This document shows positions 27,772 through 37,589 of a DNA stretch of 64,000 bases, in pieces. The notes under the pieces were generated by a model, which had not been told where the DNA came from, did not search any database, and worked only from the letters and a program-made list of their open reading frames with translations. Both the position numbers and the translations under genes were made by a program. Every line of letters begins with the position of its first letter. Position 1 is the first letter of the stretch. Source of the stretch: Lachnospiraceae bacterium (lineage in GTDB: Bacteria; Bacillota; Clostridia; Lachnospirales; Lachnospiraceae); the NCBI GenBank assembly GCA_022510745.1, contig JAFLSY010000001.1:235042-299041 (forward strand), given 5' to 3'.

Positions 27772-28896
27772 ATGGATTTAGGAGAATTAAGAGAGAAAAT
27801 TGACGAAATAGATGCCGAAATCGTGGAGCTTTACGAGCAGCGTATGGAAGTCTGTAAAAATGTGGCAGAGTATAAGATCAGTACCGGAAAAAAGGTCTTC
27901 GACAGCCAGAGGGAAAAAGAAAAGTTAGAAAAAGTCAGATCCATGGTGCACGATGATTTTAACCGGCATGGTGTGGAGGAGCTTTTCGAGCAGCTGATGA
28001 GCATGAGCCGTAAGATGCAGTACAAGCTTTTAGCTGAAAACGGCAGTATGGGTAGGCTGCCCTTTTTAGGGGTGGACAAGCTGGATGCGGAGAATGCCAG
28101 AGTAGTCTTTCAGGGCAGTGAGGGCTCTTATTCACAGGCGGCCATGCAGCAATTCTTCGGGAAGGATGTCCACAGCTTTCATGTAGAAAACTTTCGGGAC
28201 GCCATGAGTGCCATTGAAGAGGGCAGTGCGGATTTTGCAGTGCTTCCCATTGAGAATTCCACGGCCGGCATTGTCAGCGAAATATATGACCTGTTGGTTG
28301 AGTTTGAAAACTATATAGTAGGAGAGCAGATCATAGAAATAAAGCACTGCCTGTTAGCTCTTCCGGGTGCTGCCAAAGAGGACATTAAAACCGTGTATTC
28401 CCATCCCCAGTCCCTGATGCAGTGTGCGAGATATTTACAGAACTATGACTGGCAGCAGATCAGCATGAAGAACAATGCGTTTGCGGCGGGAAAGGTAGCA
28501 AAGGAGCAGGATAAGAGTCAGGCGGCAATTGCCGGAGAGCATGCGGCTAAGGCATATGGTCTTCAGATACTGGAGCGGGGAATCAACCAGTCGGATACAA
28601 ATTCCACCCGCTTTATCGTGGTAACCAACCAGAAAATATTTAAGACAGATGCGAAAAAGATCAGCCTCTGTTTTGAGATACCCCACAAGAGCGGCTCCCT
28701 TTACCATATGCTTTCTCATTTTATTTATAACAATTTGAACATGACCAAGATAGAAAGCCGCCCCATTGAGGACAGGAACTGGGAATACCGTTTCTTTATC
28801 GATTTTGAGGGCAATCTGGCGGACGGTGCGGTAAAGAATGCGCTCCGCGGCCTGCGGGATGAAACCCGCAATATGAAGATTCTCGGCAATTATTAA
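27772..28896 (+). CDS. pheA: Bifunctional chorismate mutase / prephenate dehydratase
   Basis: A 374-residue P-protein for phenylalanine synthesis. Chorismate mutase occupies about 1-85 (LREKIDEIDAEIVELYEQRM). Prephenate dehydratase covers about 105-285 (VFQGSEGSYSQAAMQQFF; NSTAGIVSEIYDLL; NSTRFIVV with the catalytic Thr). An ACT domain at about 297-370 has KSGSLYHML and the ESRP phenylalanine-binding motif. Preceded by AAGGAGC. Feedback inhibition by phenylalanine is expected from the ACT motif. Confidence 0.96.
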   Translation: MDLGELREKIDEIDAEIVELYEQRMEVCKNVAEYKISTGKKVFDSQREKEKLEKVRSMVHDDFNRHGVEELFEQLMSMSRKMQYKLLAENGSMGRLPFLGVDKLDAENARVVFQGSEGSYSQAAMQQFFGKDVHSFHVENFRDAMSAIEEGSADFAVLPIENSTAGIVSEIYDLLVEFENYIVGEQIIEIKHCLLALPGAAKEDIKTVYSHPQSLMQCARYLQNYDWQQISMKNNAFAAGKVAKEQDKSQAAIAGEHAAKAYGLQILERGINQSDTNSTRFIVVTNQKIFKTDAKKISLCFEIPHKSGSLYHMLSHFIYNNLNMTKIESRPIEDRNWEYRFFIDFEGNLADGAVKNALRGLRDETRNMKILGNY

Positions 28897-28929
28897 GGCG
28901 AAAGAGGAAGCGGAGAAAGGAAGAAGGAC

Positions 28930-30237
28930 ATGCGCCAGCAGGAATTGCTTATTTATCGTGTGGGAAATATGGAGGAAGGCGGGCTTTTGGAGGATATGGC
29001 CCATCTTCTTAAATATTGTGGGAATGAAAAGGGTACAAAACAGGAGAGGGAGGAATGGAAATCCCTCTTTTATCACTGTGCCCACAGACTCCTTGACTTG
29101 GCGGGAAGCCATGGATTTTATGGGAATCTCTGGCACTGCTATCTGACCAATCTCTTGGTGAACCATGAAAACAGCTACAGCATGTCCTGTGAGATCCGGG
29201 GGGAGACAGAAGGCAGTATCAACGATGTCGCTCTTCACGATATTAAGATTTTCAAAGAGTTCTTTGATGCGGATATTGAGTCTCTGCTTCAGACTTTGGA
29301 TGCAGAGGACTGCCGCATACTTTTGGATTACGAGGCCAGTGAGCAGGAGAGCAAGGTATATAATGCCCGTATCTGTAAGCGCATCTGTAACCTTGCAAAG
29401 GAGTTTAAAAACTGCCGGACGGAAAGCGAGATGAAGGCGGCGCTGACGGCATTTTATAAGGACTATGGAGTGGGCAGGTTCGGCCTGCATAAATCCTTCC
29501 GCGTGGTGCATAAGGAGGACGGCGTGCATATTGAGCCCATTTTAAATATTGCCCATGTGAAGCTTTCCGATTTGGTAGGTTATGATTTGCCGAAACAGAA
29601 ACTGGTGGAGAATACGGAAGCCTTTGTCTGCGGGAGAAAGGCCAATAACTGTCTGCTCTTCGGAGATGCGGGAACCGGAAAATCCTCCAGCATCAAGGGC
29701 ATTATCAACGAATATTACGACAGAGGACTGCGTATTATCGAAGTATACAAGCATCAGTTTCGGGATTTAAATGATGTGATCAGCCAGATTAAAAACCGAA
29801 ATTATAAGTTTATTATCTACATGGACGATCTGAGTTTTGAAGATTTCGAGATCGAATACAAGTATTTGAAGGCGGTCATTGAAGGCGGTTTAGAGAAAAA
29901 ACCGGAGAATGTACTGATTTATGCCACCTCCAACAGAAGGCATCTTGTCAGGGAAAAATACAGTGACAAGGAAGATAGGGTGGACGATCTGCACAAGGGT
30001 GATACAGTATCGGAAAAGCTGTCTTTAGTAGCCCGTTTCGGCGTCACCATTTATTTCGGCGCTCCTGACAGAAAGCTGTTTCGGGAAATCGTCCTGACAT
30101 TGGCAGAGCGAAACGGCATTGATATGGACGAGGAGAAGCTGCTTGCAGAGGCCAATAAGTGGGAGTTAAACCACGGAGGATTATCCGGCAGAACGGCACA
30201 GCAGTTTATTGACTATCTGGCCGGGAGGATCGAATAA
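28930..30237 (+). CDS. DUF815-family AAA ATPase
   Basis: A 435-residue ATPase. The Walker A is GDAGTGKS at about 245-252, Walker B-like FIIYMDDLSFED, and sensor ATSNRRHLVREKY; the ending LSGRTAQQFIDYLAG matches DUF815. The N-terminal 200 residues are helical and less conserved. DUF815 proteins are widespread MoxR/DnaA-like ATPases with no fixed role. It begins 33 bases after pheA and precedes ppx and ppk on the same strand, so co-transcription is possible. Confidence 0.85.
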   Translation: MRQQELLIYRVGNMEEGGLLEDMAHLLKYCGNEKGTKQEREEWKSLFYHCAHRLLDLAGSHGFYGNLWHCYLTNLLVNHENSYSMSCEIRGETEGSINDVALHDIKIFKEFFDADIESLLQTLDAEDCRILLDYEASEQESKVYNARICKRICNLAKEFKNCRTESEMKAALTAFYKDYGVGRFGLHKSFRVVHKEDGVHIEPILNIAHVKLSDLVGYDLPKQKLVENTEAFVCGRKANNCLLFGDAGTGKSSSIKGIINEYYDRGLRIIEVYKHQFRDLNDVISQIKNRNYKFIIYMDDLSFEDFEIEYKYLKAVIEGGLEKKPENVLIYATSNRRHLVREKYSDKEDRVDDLHKGDTVSEKLSLVARFGVTIYFGAPDRKLFREIVLTLAERNGIDMDEEKLLAEANKWELNHGGLSGRTAQQFIDYLAGRIE

Positions 30238-30288
30238 AAACAAGCCGGGATTGCAATTTCGGCTAAAAGAAAGGTACGGTAAATAAAA

Positions 30289-31830
30289 GTGGTAAGGACA
30301 TTTGCGGCAATCGATGTAGGGTCCTATGAACTGGCCATGAAAATCTTCACGTTTTCCGGCAAGAATAAAATGCGGGAAGTGGATCATGTCAGGTATAGGC
30401 TGGATCTGGGAACGGAAACATATTCCACGGGGAAACTCAGCTGTGAAAAGGTGGAAGAACTTTGCAGAATCTTAAAAGAGTATGGGGCTATTATGCAGTC
30501 CTACAAGGTGGACGCCTACAAAGCTTACGGTACCAGCGCCATCAGAGAGATGGAAAACAGGGATATTGTACTGGAGCAGATTGCCCAGAGAACGGGAATC
30601 GAGATCGACGTGATCAGCAATTCGGAACAGCGTTTTTTGGATTATAAATCCGTGGCCTTACGAGGAGCGGAATTTGATAAGATATTAGAAAAGGGGACGC
30701 TGTTCGTGGATGTTGGCGGAGGCAGTATTCAGCTTTCCCTCTTTGACAAGGGGACTCTGACTACTACCCAGAATCTGCGTTTGGGCGTACTGCGTCTGGC
30801 GGAGAGGCTGCATCACATCAATGCCAGACCTTCCAAACTGGAAAAAATCCTTTCGGAGTTTAATGACGCGCAGCTGTCCGTCTATAAAAAAATATATTTA
30901 AAGGAAAAAGAAATATACAATATTATATTGGTGGACGACTATCTTTCCAGATGGATGGAAGCGGTGAAAGAAAACATGGGAAGTGCCGGCTATGTAACCA
31001 AGGAAGGCTACGGAAGTTTCATGGAGTCTTTGGGAGGCAGGAGCGGAGCGGAGATAGGCGCCGGACTGGGAATTTCCGAAGAAAATGCAAGGCTGCTCTT
31101 TATTTCGGCGGTATTGGTAGAGTGTATTTTAAAGATGACCGGTGCGGAAAACATCTGGATTCCGGGCGTGACGCTCTGCGACGGTATTGCCTACGAATAT
31201 GCGCAGGAACAGAAAATGGTTATCAGCGAGCATGATTTTGAGAAGGATATCTTAGACTGTGCTTTGAATATCAGCAAGCGATACATGGGAAGCAGAAAGC
31301 GGGCCGCGACCTTAGAGAGCCTGACCATGAAGATTTTTGATGCCACAAAGAGGCTGCACGGTCTGGGAAACAGAGAGCGGCTCTACCTGCAGCTTGCGGC
31401 CATTCTCCACGACTGCGGAAAATATATCAGCATGGTAAGTCTGGGAGAATGCTCCTATCAGATCATTATGGCGACAGAGATTATCGGTCTCTCCCATATG
31501 GAGCGGGAGATGATCGCCAATATTGTGAAATTTAACCATGATGAATTTTTATATTTTGAGGAACTGAGCAGAGCCTCCTCCCTGGATAAACAAGCCTATC
31601 TGACGGTGGCCAAGCTGACTGCCATTCTGCGGATCGCCAACGGTTTAGACCGCAGCCACAAGCAGAAGTTCAAAGATGTAAAAGCGGTTTTAAAGGAGAA
31701 CGAGTTGATCCTGACGGTGGATACGGGGGAGGATATTACGCTGGAAAAAGGACTTTTTGAATACAGAGCAACCTTCTTTGAAGAAGTGTTCAATGTGAAG
31801 CCCGTGATCAGACAGAAACGGAGCCTGTAG
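30289..31830 (+). CDS. ppx: Exopolyphosphatase / Ppx-GppA phosphatase with HD-type C-terminus
   Basis: A 513-residue Ppx/GppA protein. The actin-like half begins TFAAIDVGSYELAMKIF and carries AYGTSAIREMENRD and VDVGGGSIQLSLF, the phosphate-binding loops. The second half has an HD motif, LHDCGK at about residue 374, and SHMEREMIANIVKFNHDE. It removes terminal phosphates from polyphosphate or (p)ppGpp. Starts at GTG 30289 with a weak ribosome binding site. The next gene makes polyphosphate, so the two balance the same polymer. Confidence 0.92.
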   Translation: MVRTFAAIDVGSYELAMKIFTFSGKNKMREVDHVRYRLDLGTETYSTGKLSCEKVEELCRILKEYGAIMQSYKVDAYKAYGTSAIREMENRDIVLEQIAQRTGIEIDVISNSEQRFLDYKSVALRGAEFDKILEKGTLFVDVGGGSIQLSLFDKGTLTTTQNLRLGVLRLAERLHHINARPSKLEKILSEFNDAQLSVYKKIYLKEKEIYNIILVDDYLSRWMEAVKENMGSAGYVTKEGYGSFMESLGGRSGAEIGAGLGISEENARLLFISAVLVECILKMTGAENIWIPGVTLCDGIAYEYAQEQKMVISEHDFEKDILDCALNISKRYMGSRKRAATLESLTMKIFDATKRLHGLGNRERLYLQLAAILHDCGKYISMVSLGECSYQIIMATEIIGLSHMEREMIANIVKFNHDEFLYFEELSRASSLDKQAYLTVAKLTAILRIANGLDRSHKQKFKDVKAVLKENELILTVDTGEDITLEKGLFEYRATFFEEVFNVKPVIRQKRSL

Positions 31831-31870
31831 ACGGGCATATTTAAAAGGGGTAAGAAAGGAAGGAATCACA

Positions 31871-34000
31871 ATGGGAGAGGCAAAAAAGGATTACAGAAAT
31901 CCTGCCTATTATACCAACCGGGAAATGAGCTGGATACTCTTTAATCACAGGGTATTGTCAGAAGCGAGGGATAAGAATATTCCTCTGTTTGAGCGGCTGA
32001 AATTCTTAAGTATCACGGCCTCCAATCTGGATGAATTTTTTATGATACGGATCGCATCCTTAAAGGATATGGTAAATGCCGGTTATACCAAAAAGGATAT
32101 TGCCGGACTGACCGCCGAAGAGCAGTTAAAAGGCTTGAATATCCGGATACATGAGCTGGTGGATCTGCAGTATTCCACCTATAACCGCTCCTTGCTGCCT
32201 TTGCTTGAAAGCCATGGACTCCATGTGATCAAGAAGCACGAGCAGCTTTCCAAAGCCGACGGCGAGTTCATAGACAGTTATTTTGAAGACAATGTATATC
32301 CCGTGCTGACTCCCATGGCGGTGGACTCTTCCAGACCCTTTCCCTTAATCCGGAACAAATCCTTGAATCTGGGGGCACTCGTCACCAAGAAGGAGGGCGG
32401 CGGAGAACTGGAATTTGCCACGGTACAGGTACCCAGCGTACTGCCCCGAGTGGTGGAACTGCCCTCTGTCGCGGAGCGCAGGAAAGTCATTTTATTGGAA
32501 GAAATTATTGAGCGAAATATCCATAAGCTTTTCTTAAATTACGATATTATCTGTGTACATCCTTTTCGTATCATGCGGAATGCGGACTTGACCCTTGAAG
32601 AGGAAGAAGCCGCTGATCTACTGAAAGAAATCGAAAAGAAGATAAAGAAAAGACAGTGGGGCGAGGCCATCCGTCTGGAAGTGGAGGCTGGCATTGACAA
32701 AAGGCTGCTTAAATTTTTGCAAGAGGAGCTTTCCATCCATAAGGAGAGTATCTATACCATTGACGGACCGTTAGATCTGACCTTTTTGATGAAAATGTAC
32801 GGGTTGGAGGGCTTTGAGCACTTAAAGGCTCTTAAACATGTACCCCAGCCGGTACCTAAGCTGCCCGCAGGCGCGGACATATTCGAGGCCGTCAGAAAAG
32901 GGGATATTCTGCTGCATCATCCCTATCAGACGTTTGAACCGGTCGTGGAGTTTATCAGACAGGCGGCCAGGGATGAAAATGTATTGGCGATCAAGCAGAC
33001 ACTCTACCGTGTCAGCGGCAATTCGCCTATTATCAGTGCGTTGGCGCAGGCTGCGGAGAACGGCAAGCAGGTTTCCGTGCTGGTGGAGTTAAAGGCCCGT
33101 TTTGATGAGGAAAACAATATTGTATGGGCAAGAAAACTGGAACAGGCAGGCTGCCATGTCATTTACGGGCTGGTAGGATTAAAGACCCACAGCAAGATCA
33201 CGCTGGTGGTACGGCGGGAGGAGGACGGTATCCGCAGATATGTGCATCTTGGAACCGGCAACTATAACGACGCTACCGCGAAGCTTTATACGGATATCGG
33301 GCTCCTTACCTGCTCCGAGGCCATCGGGGAGGATGCTACGGCGGTATTTAACATGCTTTCGGGCTATTCGGAGCCGCTACACTGGAACAAACTGACTCTT
33401 GCGCCTTTGTGGCTGAAGGACAAATTTATCTATTTGATCAACCGGGAAAGGCGGGCGGCAGCAGACGGCCGGGACGCCCATATCATTGCCAAGATGAATT
33501 CCCTCTGTGACCCGGATGTGATCGCGGCTCTTTACGAGGCCAGTGCCGCCGGGGTAAAAATCGAGCTGATCGTCAGGGGGATCTGCTGCTTAAAAGTGGG
33601 GATTCCGGGTATCAGCGAGCATATTACGGTGCGTTCCATCGTAGGGAACTTCTTAGAGCACAGCAGGATTTTTTACTTCGAAAACGGCGGTGCTCCTGAG
33701 GTATACTGTTCCAGTGCGGACTGGATGCCCCGTAATTTGGAGAGGCGCGTGGAAATTCTCTTCCCGGTGGAGCAGGAAGAATTAAAGGCCGAACTCTTAC
33801 ACATCCTGCAGAGTCAGCTTCGGGATACGGTGAAAGCCCATCTGCTGAATGCGGACGGCAGTTATGAAAAAGTGGACAGAAGAGGGAAGGAAAGCTATCA
33901 TTCTCAGGAGGCTTTCAGCGAGGAAGCTGCAAAACTGGCCGAAGAAAGCAATGAAGAAGAAAAAGTGAGAGTTTTTATTCCGGAGAGACATCATGAGTAG
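31871..34000 (+). CDS. ppk1: Polyphosphate kinase 1
   Basis: A 709-residue PPK1 that reversibly adds ATP gamma-phosphate to polyphosphate. N domain: NREMSWILFNHRVLSEARD. The phosphohistidine is H440 in KTHSKITLVVRR, and the second essential His is H597 in LEHSRIFYF. IKQTLYRVSGNSPI and TGNYNDATAKLYTDIGLLT are also typical. AAGGAAGG lies upstream. The C-terminus has an extra about 40-residue acidic tail. Confidence 0.96.
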   Translation: MGEAKKDYRNPAYYTNREMSWILFNHRVLSEARDKNIPLFERLKFLSITASNLDEFFMIRIASLKDMVNAGYTKKDIAGLTAEEQLKGLNIRIHELVDLQYSTYNRSLLPLLESHGLHVIKKHEQLSKADGEFIDSYFEDNVYPVLTPMAVDSSRPFPLIRNKSLNLGALVTKKEGGGELEFATVQVPSVLPRVVELPSVAERRKVILLEEIIERNIHKLFLNYDIICVHPFRIMRNADLTLEEEEAADLLKEIEKKIKKRQWGEAIRLEVEAGIDKRLLKFLQEELSIHKESIYTIDGPLDLTFLMKMYGLEGFEHLKALKHVPQPVPKLPAGADIFEAVRKGDILLHHPYQTFEPVVEFIRQAARDENVLAIKQTLYRVSGNSPIISALAQAAENGKQVSVLVELKARFDEENNIVWARKLEQAGCHVIYGLVGLKTHSKITLVVRREEDGIRRYVHLGTGNYNDATAKLYTDIGLLTCSEAIGEDATAVFNMLSGYSEPLHWNKLTLAPLWLKDKFIYLINRERRAAADGRDAHIIAKMNSLCDPDVIAALYEASAAGVKIELIVRGICCLKVGIPGISEHITVRSIVGNFLEHSRIFYFENGGAPEVYCSSADWMPRNLERRVEILFPVEQEELKAELLHILQSQLRDTVKAHLLNADGSYEKVDRRGKESYHSQEAFSEEAAKLAEESNEEEKVRVFIPERHHE

Positions 34001-34589
34001 AATCATATTAGCAAGCGCTTCGCCCAGACGGAGAGAGCTGCTTTTGCAAATCGGATTACAATTTGAAGTAATGGAGAGCGCCTGTGAGGAAAAGATAGAA
34101 AGCAGTCTGCCCGAAGAGGTGGTCTGTGCGCTTTCCGGGCAGAAGGCACAGGATGTATGGGAGAGACTGCAGGATGGGGCTGCGGTTGTGATCGGCGCAG
34201 ATACCGTAGTGGCTTTTGAGGGCAGAATCCTTGGGAAACCTAAGGATGAGGCCGAGGCCTGTTCCATGTTAAGAATGCTTTCCGGAAACACGCATCAGGT
34301 ATATACCGGCGTGACGATATGCTATACCGTGAGGGATCATGTGCAGAGCCGAACCTTTTATGAAAAGACGGAAGTGACTTTTTATCCTATGAGCGAGAAG
34401 GAAATCCGGGACTACGCAGCCACGGGCGATCCCTTGGATAAGGCCGGGGCCTATGGCATACAGGGACGGTGTGCCGCTCATATTAAAGGGATTTCAGGAG
34501 ATTACAACAATGTGGTAGGGCTCCCCGTAGGGCGGCTCTATCAGGAATTGAAGGAGTGTTTAAAAGATGAAGAAGGCGGTCGTCTTTGA
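33993..34589 (+). CDS. maf: Maf-family nucleoside triphosphate pyrophosphatase
   Basis: A 198-residue Maf protein that hydrolyses non-canonical or modified NTPs. It has the signature LASASPRRRELLLQIG, then VIGADTVVAFEGRILGKPKD and GAYGIQGRCAAHIKGISGDY. It overlaps the ppk1 stop by 8 bases and the following HAD gene by 23 bases. Confidence 0.93.
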   Translation: MSRIILASASPRRRELLLQIGLQFEVMESACEEKIESSLPEEVVCALSGQKAQDVWERLQDGAAVVIGADTVVAFEGRILGKPKDEAEACSMLRMLSGNTHQVYTGVTICYTVRDHVQSRTFYEKTEVTFYPMSEKEIRDYAATGDPLDKAGAYGIQGRCAAHIKGISGDYNNVVGLPVGRLYQELKECLKDEEGGRL

Positions 34590-35217
34590 TCTGGACGGAA
34601 CCTTAAACGATACCATTGCCTCCATCAAACGCAGTGCGGATGAAGCATTGGGACGATTTGGGTTTGGACCCTATACCGTAGAGCAGTACAAATACTTTGT
34701 GGGGGACGGCGCGGCGGTGTTGGTGGAGAGATGTTTAGAGGCGGGGGGAGATACGGAGCATGTGCATTTTGCAGAGGCCTATGCGGAGTATCAGAAGGTC
34801 TTTGAGAAATACTGTATGTACCGTGTGAAACCCTATGAAGGAATCAAAGAACTGCTGAGCGCTTTAAAGGAGAGAGGCGTAAAGCTGGCTGTACTCAGCA
34901 ATAAGCCTCATAACAGAACCGTTGAAGTCATCCGTGAGATCTTTGGTGAAGACTGCTTTGATATCGTGCTGGGGCAGACGGAAGGGATACAGAGAAAGCC
35001 CAGTCCGGAGGGTGTATTCTATATTTTAAAGCAGCTTAAGTTAAGTGCGGAGGATATCCTGTATCTGGGGGATACAGGCACCGACATGCAGACAGGGAAA
35101 GCAGCGGGTGCATTTACGGTAGGTGCGCTCTGGGGATTTCGGACCAAAGAAGAGCTGGAGGAGAATCATGCGGATGCAGTGATTGAAAATCCGCTGAAAC
35201 TACTTGACTATTTATGA
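34567..35217 (+). CDS. HAD-family phosphatase, phosphoglycolate phosphatase-like
   Basis: A 216-residue HAD hydrolase with motif I VFDLDGTLNDT, motif II LAVLSNK, a motif III Lys in RKPSPEG and motif IV YLGDTGTDMQTGKAAG. The small helical cap and length fit Gph-type phosphoglycolate phosphatases, but many such proteins have other substrates. Overlaps maf; part of the ppk1-maf unit. Confidence 0.88.
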   Translation: MKKAVVFDLDGTLNDTIASIKRSADEALGRFGFGPYTVEQYKYFVGDGAAVLVERCLEAGGDTEHVHFAEAYAEYQKVFEKYCMYRVKPYEGIKELLSALKERGVKLAVLSNKPHNRTVEVIREIFGEDCFDIVLGQTEGIQRKPSPEGVFYILKQLKLSAEDILYLGDTGTDMQTGKAAGAFTVGALWGFRTKEELEENHADAVIENPLKLLDYL

Positions 35218-35285
35218 TACAGCCTCTATGATAGAGGCAAATAGGGGAGCATAGCAAAAATAAATATCAAAGGGAGGTGTGCAGG

Positions 35286-35549
35286 ATGCAAGAATTTGAT
35301 GATGCGGTATTAGATTGCTTTCTGAAAAATCAACTGCAGCTGTTTCCCGAAGAGGTAGCCGCCAACAGAGAGGAGGCGGAGAACTTTTTGGAGGAATGCA
35401 TGGCGGAAGTGGTGGATTCCCCGGAAGAGGTAATGGCCTATTTTGAGGAAGCGGGCATTGATATGGACGGTGCCGATGCGGAAACTATTTTGGAAGAAGC
35501 GGAAGTCTTTGAGGTGGGAGACGGCAGGTATTTGATCGTAGAAGGATAA
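35286..35549 (+). CDS. Small acidic protein of unknown function
   Basis: An 87-residue strongly acidic protein (MQEFDDAVLDCFLKNQLQLF, then EEAENFLEECMAEVVDSPEE and a final VGDGRYLIVEG). I start at the ATG 35286 because GGGAGG sits just before it; a GTG at 35277 overlaps that site. It shows no signal peptide or membrane segment. I do not recognise the family. It follows the HAD gene and ends at a pair of terminators. Confidence 0.65.
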   Translation: MQEFDDAVLDCFLKNQLQLFPEEVAANREEAENFLEECMAEVVDSPEEVMAYFEEAGIDMDGADAETILEEAEVFEVGDGRYLIVEG

Positions 35550-35592
35550 AAAATTGTAGTACCGAAGTTAATATGAAAACTGCTTCTATGTA

Positions 35593-35630
35593 ACAGGGGA
35601 CAGATTAAAATTTGTCCCCTGTAATTTTTT
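35593..35630 (+). terminator. Rho-independent terminator
   Basis: Stem ACAGGGGACA/TGTCCCCTGT followed by AATTTTTT, ending the ppk1-maf-HAD-acidic protein unit. Confidence 0.9.
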
Positions 35631-35632
35631 GT

Positions 35633-35664
35633 GCCAAAGCATAAGATTGGCTTTGGCGTTTTTA
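35633..35664 (+). terminator. Second terminator hairpin
   Basis: Stem GCCAAAGC/GCTTTGGC followed by GTTTTTAT, immediately after the first terminator and abutting the stop of the convergent gene. Confidence 0.7.
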
Positions 35665-37476
35665 TCCTATCGGGATGCGTAGCACCTGCCCTATCTGAAG
35701 TACAGTGCTGCTTAGTCCGTTGGCCTGCATGATGGCCTCCACGGTGGTGCCGTACCTGCGGGAAAGTTCCCAGAGGGTATCCCCTGCGCGGACAGTGTAC
35801 TCCACATAAGGACTTTCGGAAACAGGAATACGTAATACCTGCCCTATCTGGAGCACATCGCTGGTCAGTCCATTTTCCTGCCTGATGGCATTTACCGTAG
35901 TTCCGTAACGTCTGGCAATCAGCCAGAGACTGTCGCCTGCCTGAACCGTATAGGTGATCGTATCTGTTTCCGGTCCGGGAGTAGGAACATTTTGTTCAAG
36001 GCCAAGGGCAATATTATACAAAGATTCCCAGGTGCGTGCACCGACGATTCCGTCGGGATCTAACCCCACTGTCTGCTGGAACGCAATGACGGATTGACGG
36101 GTGCCGCTGCCGAAGATACCGTCCTGCGTAGGAGCGGGAACGCTCGAATAGAATCGGGATATGACATTCAGCAGATATTGCAGGGTCACTACATCCTGGC
36201 CCCGTGAACCCTGTCTGAGCACTACATTGGGCGGAACGGTTCCGATGCCCAGGGTAGAACCTTCACTGTCAAGTTCTGCCAGTCTGGCTACCGAGGCGTA
36301 AATATTAGATAATTTATACCAGGTAGCCTTTCCGACGATGCCGTCTGCGGTCAAATTGAAAATACTCTGGAATTTTGCCACTGCAGCTCTTGTGCTTTCA
36401 CCGAAGGTACCCGAAGGGTCGGCGATAGCGGGAATTGCAGGATAATTACGCCGTACACGATTTAAATACGTTTGGACGGTCTGGACATCCAGTCCGGTAC
36501 TGCCCAGCCGCAAAGCGCTTCCGGGATAGGAGGAGAGTACATTTGTCACAATATTGGTTTCAACAATTTCAATATCATTGGGGTAGTAATAACGCAGAAT
36601 CTGCAGAGGGGTATAGCCTTGGTTTGATAACGATACCGTGCCCCACTGGGAGAGTCCCTGACATGTGGCAGTGGTACCGTTACAGAAGGAAGTGAAATAG
36701 GGAGCATTCTGCCCCTGCCTGCGCACATATTCACCGAATAATTCATCCACCACACGGCTGATGGAGTCGTAAATAGGATGCCCGGGGACGTAGTACTGGT
36801 CATAGGCGGTGTTGTTGGTAATGTCGAAATTGTAGCCCCGGCCTCTGTACCACTCAGTATAAACGCGGTTTAACGCAAAGGTCATGATTGCGTAGATATT
36901 TGCTCTCAGAGCGGATGCAGGCCATGTGGGATAGATCTCACAGCTTGCCACATTTTTTACATAGTTTGAAAAGGAAACCTCTACGTTGGAAGCTGACGCA
37001 TCGGGCGCACCCAGATGCACAGTGATCGGGTTGGGAATCACAACCTGACGCAGTACCCGTGCATCTGCCGAGGTGCCTTCCTGATTCCGAGGTTCCGTCA
37101 TAGTGACTGCAGGAGGGCCAAAGGCAGTATTTTCTATTGCCTGACGGGGTTGCGCGTTCTGCAGCGGAAGGAGCGTGACGGGCAGAGTCGCCGTTTCTCC
37201 GTCAAAAATGGGGATTCCCGTGAAGGAAGCCGACTCAAAGCCCTCTGCCTCCACGAGTACGCCGTAGCTTACGTAGGGAATTCCCAGATAATCGGGATTC
37301 TGCGAAAAACTTCGATCCATTGTTTGAAGGGGAACAGCCCTTGTTTCGCCGCTTTCGTCCGTGGTGAGGCGATAGAGTGTATTTCCCTCATCATCCAGAA
37401 CCGTAACCCGCACGCCATCCACGGGAATGGCGCTCTGTGCGGTCCTTGTCTGTATTAGTAGATATCCAATAGCCAT
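35662..37476 (-). CDS. SpoIID-like protein with two peptidoglycan-binding and two LysM domains
   Basis: A 604-residue multi-domain wall protein. The N-terminus is a carboxypeptidase-regulatory-like beta domain (VDGVRVTVLDDEGNTLYRLT). Then comes a SpoIID-type region (AIMTFALNRVYTEWYRGRGY; GLSQWGTVSLSNQGYTPLQI), two PG_binding_1 repeats (LRLGSTGLDVQTVQTYLNRV; VLRQGSRGQDVVTLQYLLNV) and two LysM domains (YTVQAGDSLWLIARRYGTTV; YTVRAGDTLWELSRRYGTTV). No signal peptide or membrane segment is visible, so it may act in the mother cell on the spore cortex or coat. AAGGAAC precedes the ATG. The exact role is inference. Confidence 0.85.
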   Translation of the reverse strand: MAIGYLLIQTRTAQSAIPVDGVRVTVLDDEGNTLYRLTTDESGETRAVPLQTMDRSFSQNPDYLGIPYVSYGVLVEAEGFESASFTGIPIFDGETATLPVTLLPLQNAQPRQAIENTAFGPPAVTMTEPRNQEGTSADARVLRQVVIPNPITVHLGAPDASASNVEVSFSNYVKNVASCEIYPTWPASALRANIYAIMTFALNRVYTEWYRGRGYNFDITNNTAYDQYYVPGHPIYDSISRVVDELFGEYVRRQGQNAPYFTSFCNGTTATCQGLSQWGTVSLSNQGYTPLQILRYYYPNDIEIVETNIVTNVLSSYPGSALRLGSTGLDVQTVQTYLNRVRRNYPAIPAIADPSGTFGESTRAAVAKFQSIFNLTADGIVGKATWYKLSNIYASVARLAELDSEGSTLGIGTVPPNVVLRQGSRGQDVVTLQYLLNVISRFYSSVPAPTQDGIFGSGTRQSVIAFQQTVGLDPDGIVGARTWESLYNIALGLEQNVPTPGPETDTITYTVQAGDSLWLIARRYGTTVNAIRQENGLTSDVLQIGQVLRIPVSESPYVEYTVRAGDTLWELSRRYGTTVEAIMQANGLSSTVLQIGQVLRIPIG

Positions 37477-37589
37477 AGTTTATTGTTCCTTTTATACGGT
37501 TATTATACTGATATGAAAAGAAACAAAAACGGTTCCCAAATAGAAAGTAATTACAATGTAGAAAAAACGCCGGTCAAATGGGAATTTCC

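Noticed and set aside
28435..29529. 364-codon minus-strand frame over pheA and the DUF815 gene
   Set aside because: Spans two well-supported genes on the other strand; no start signal.
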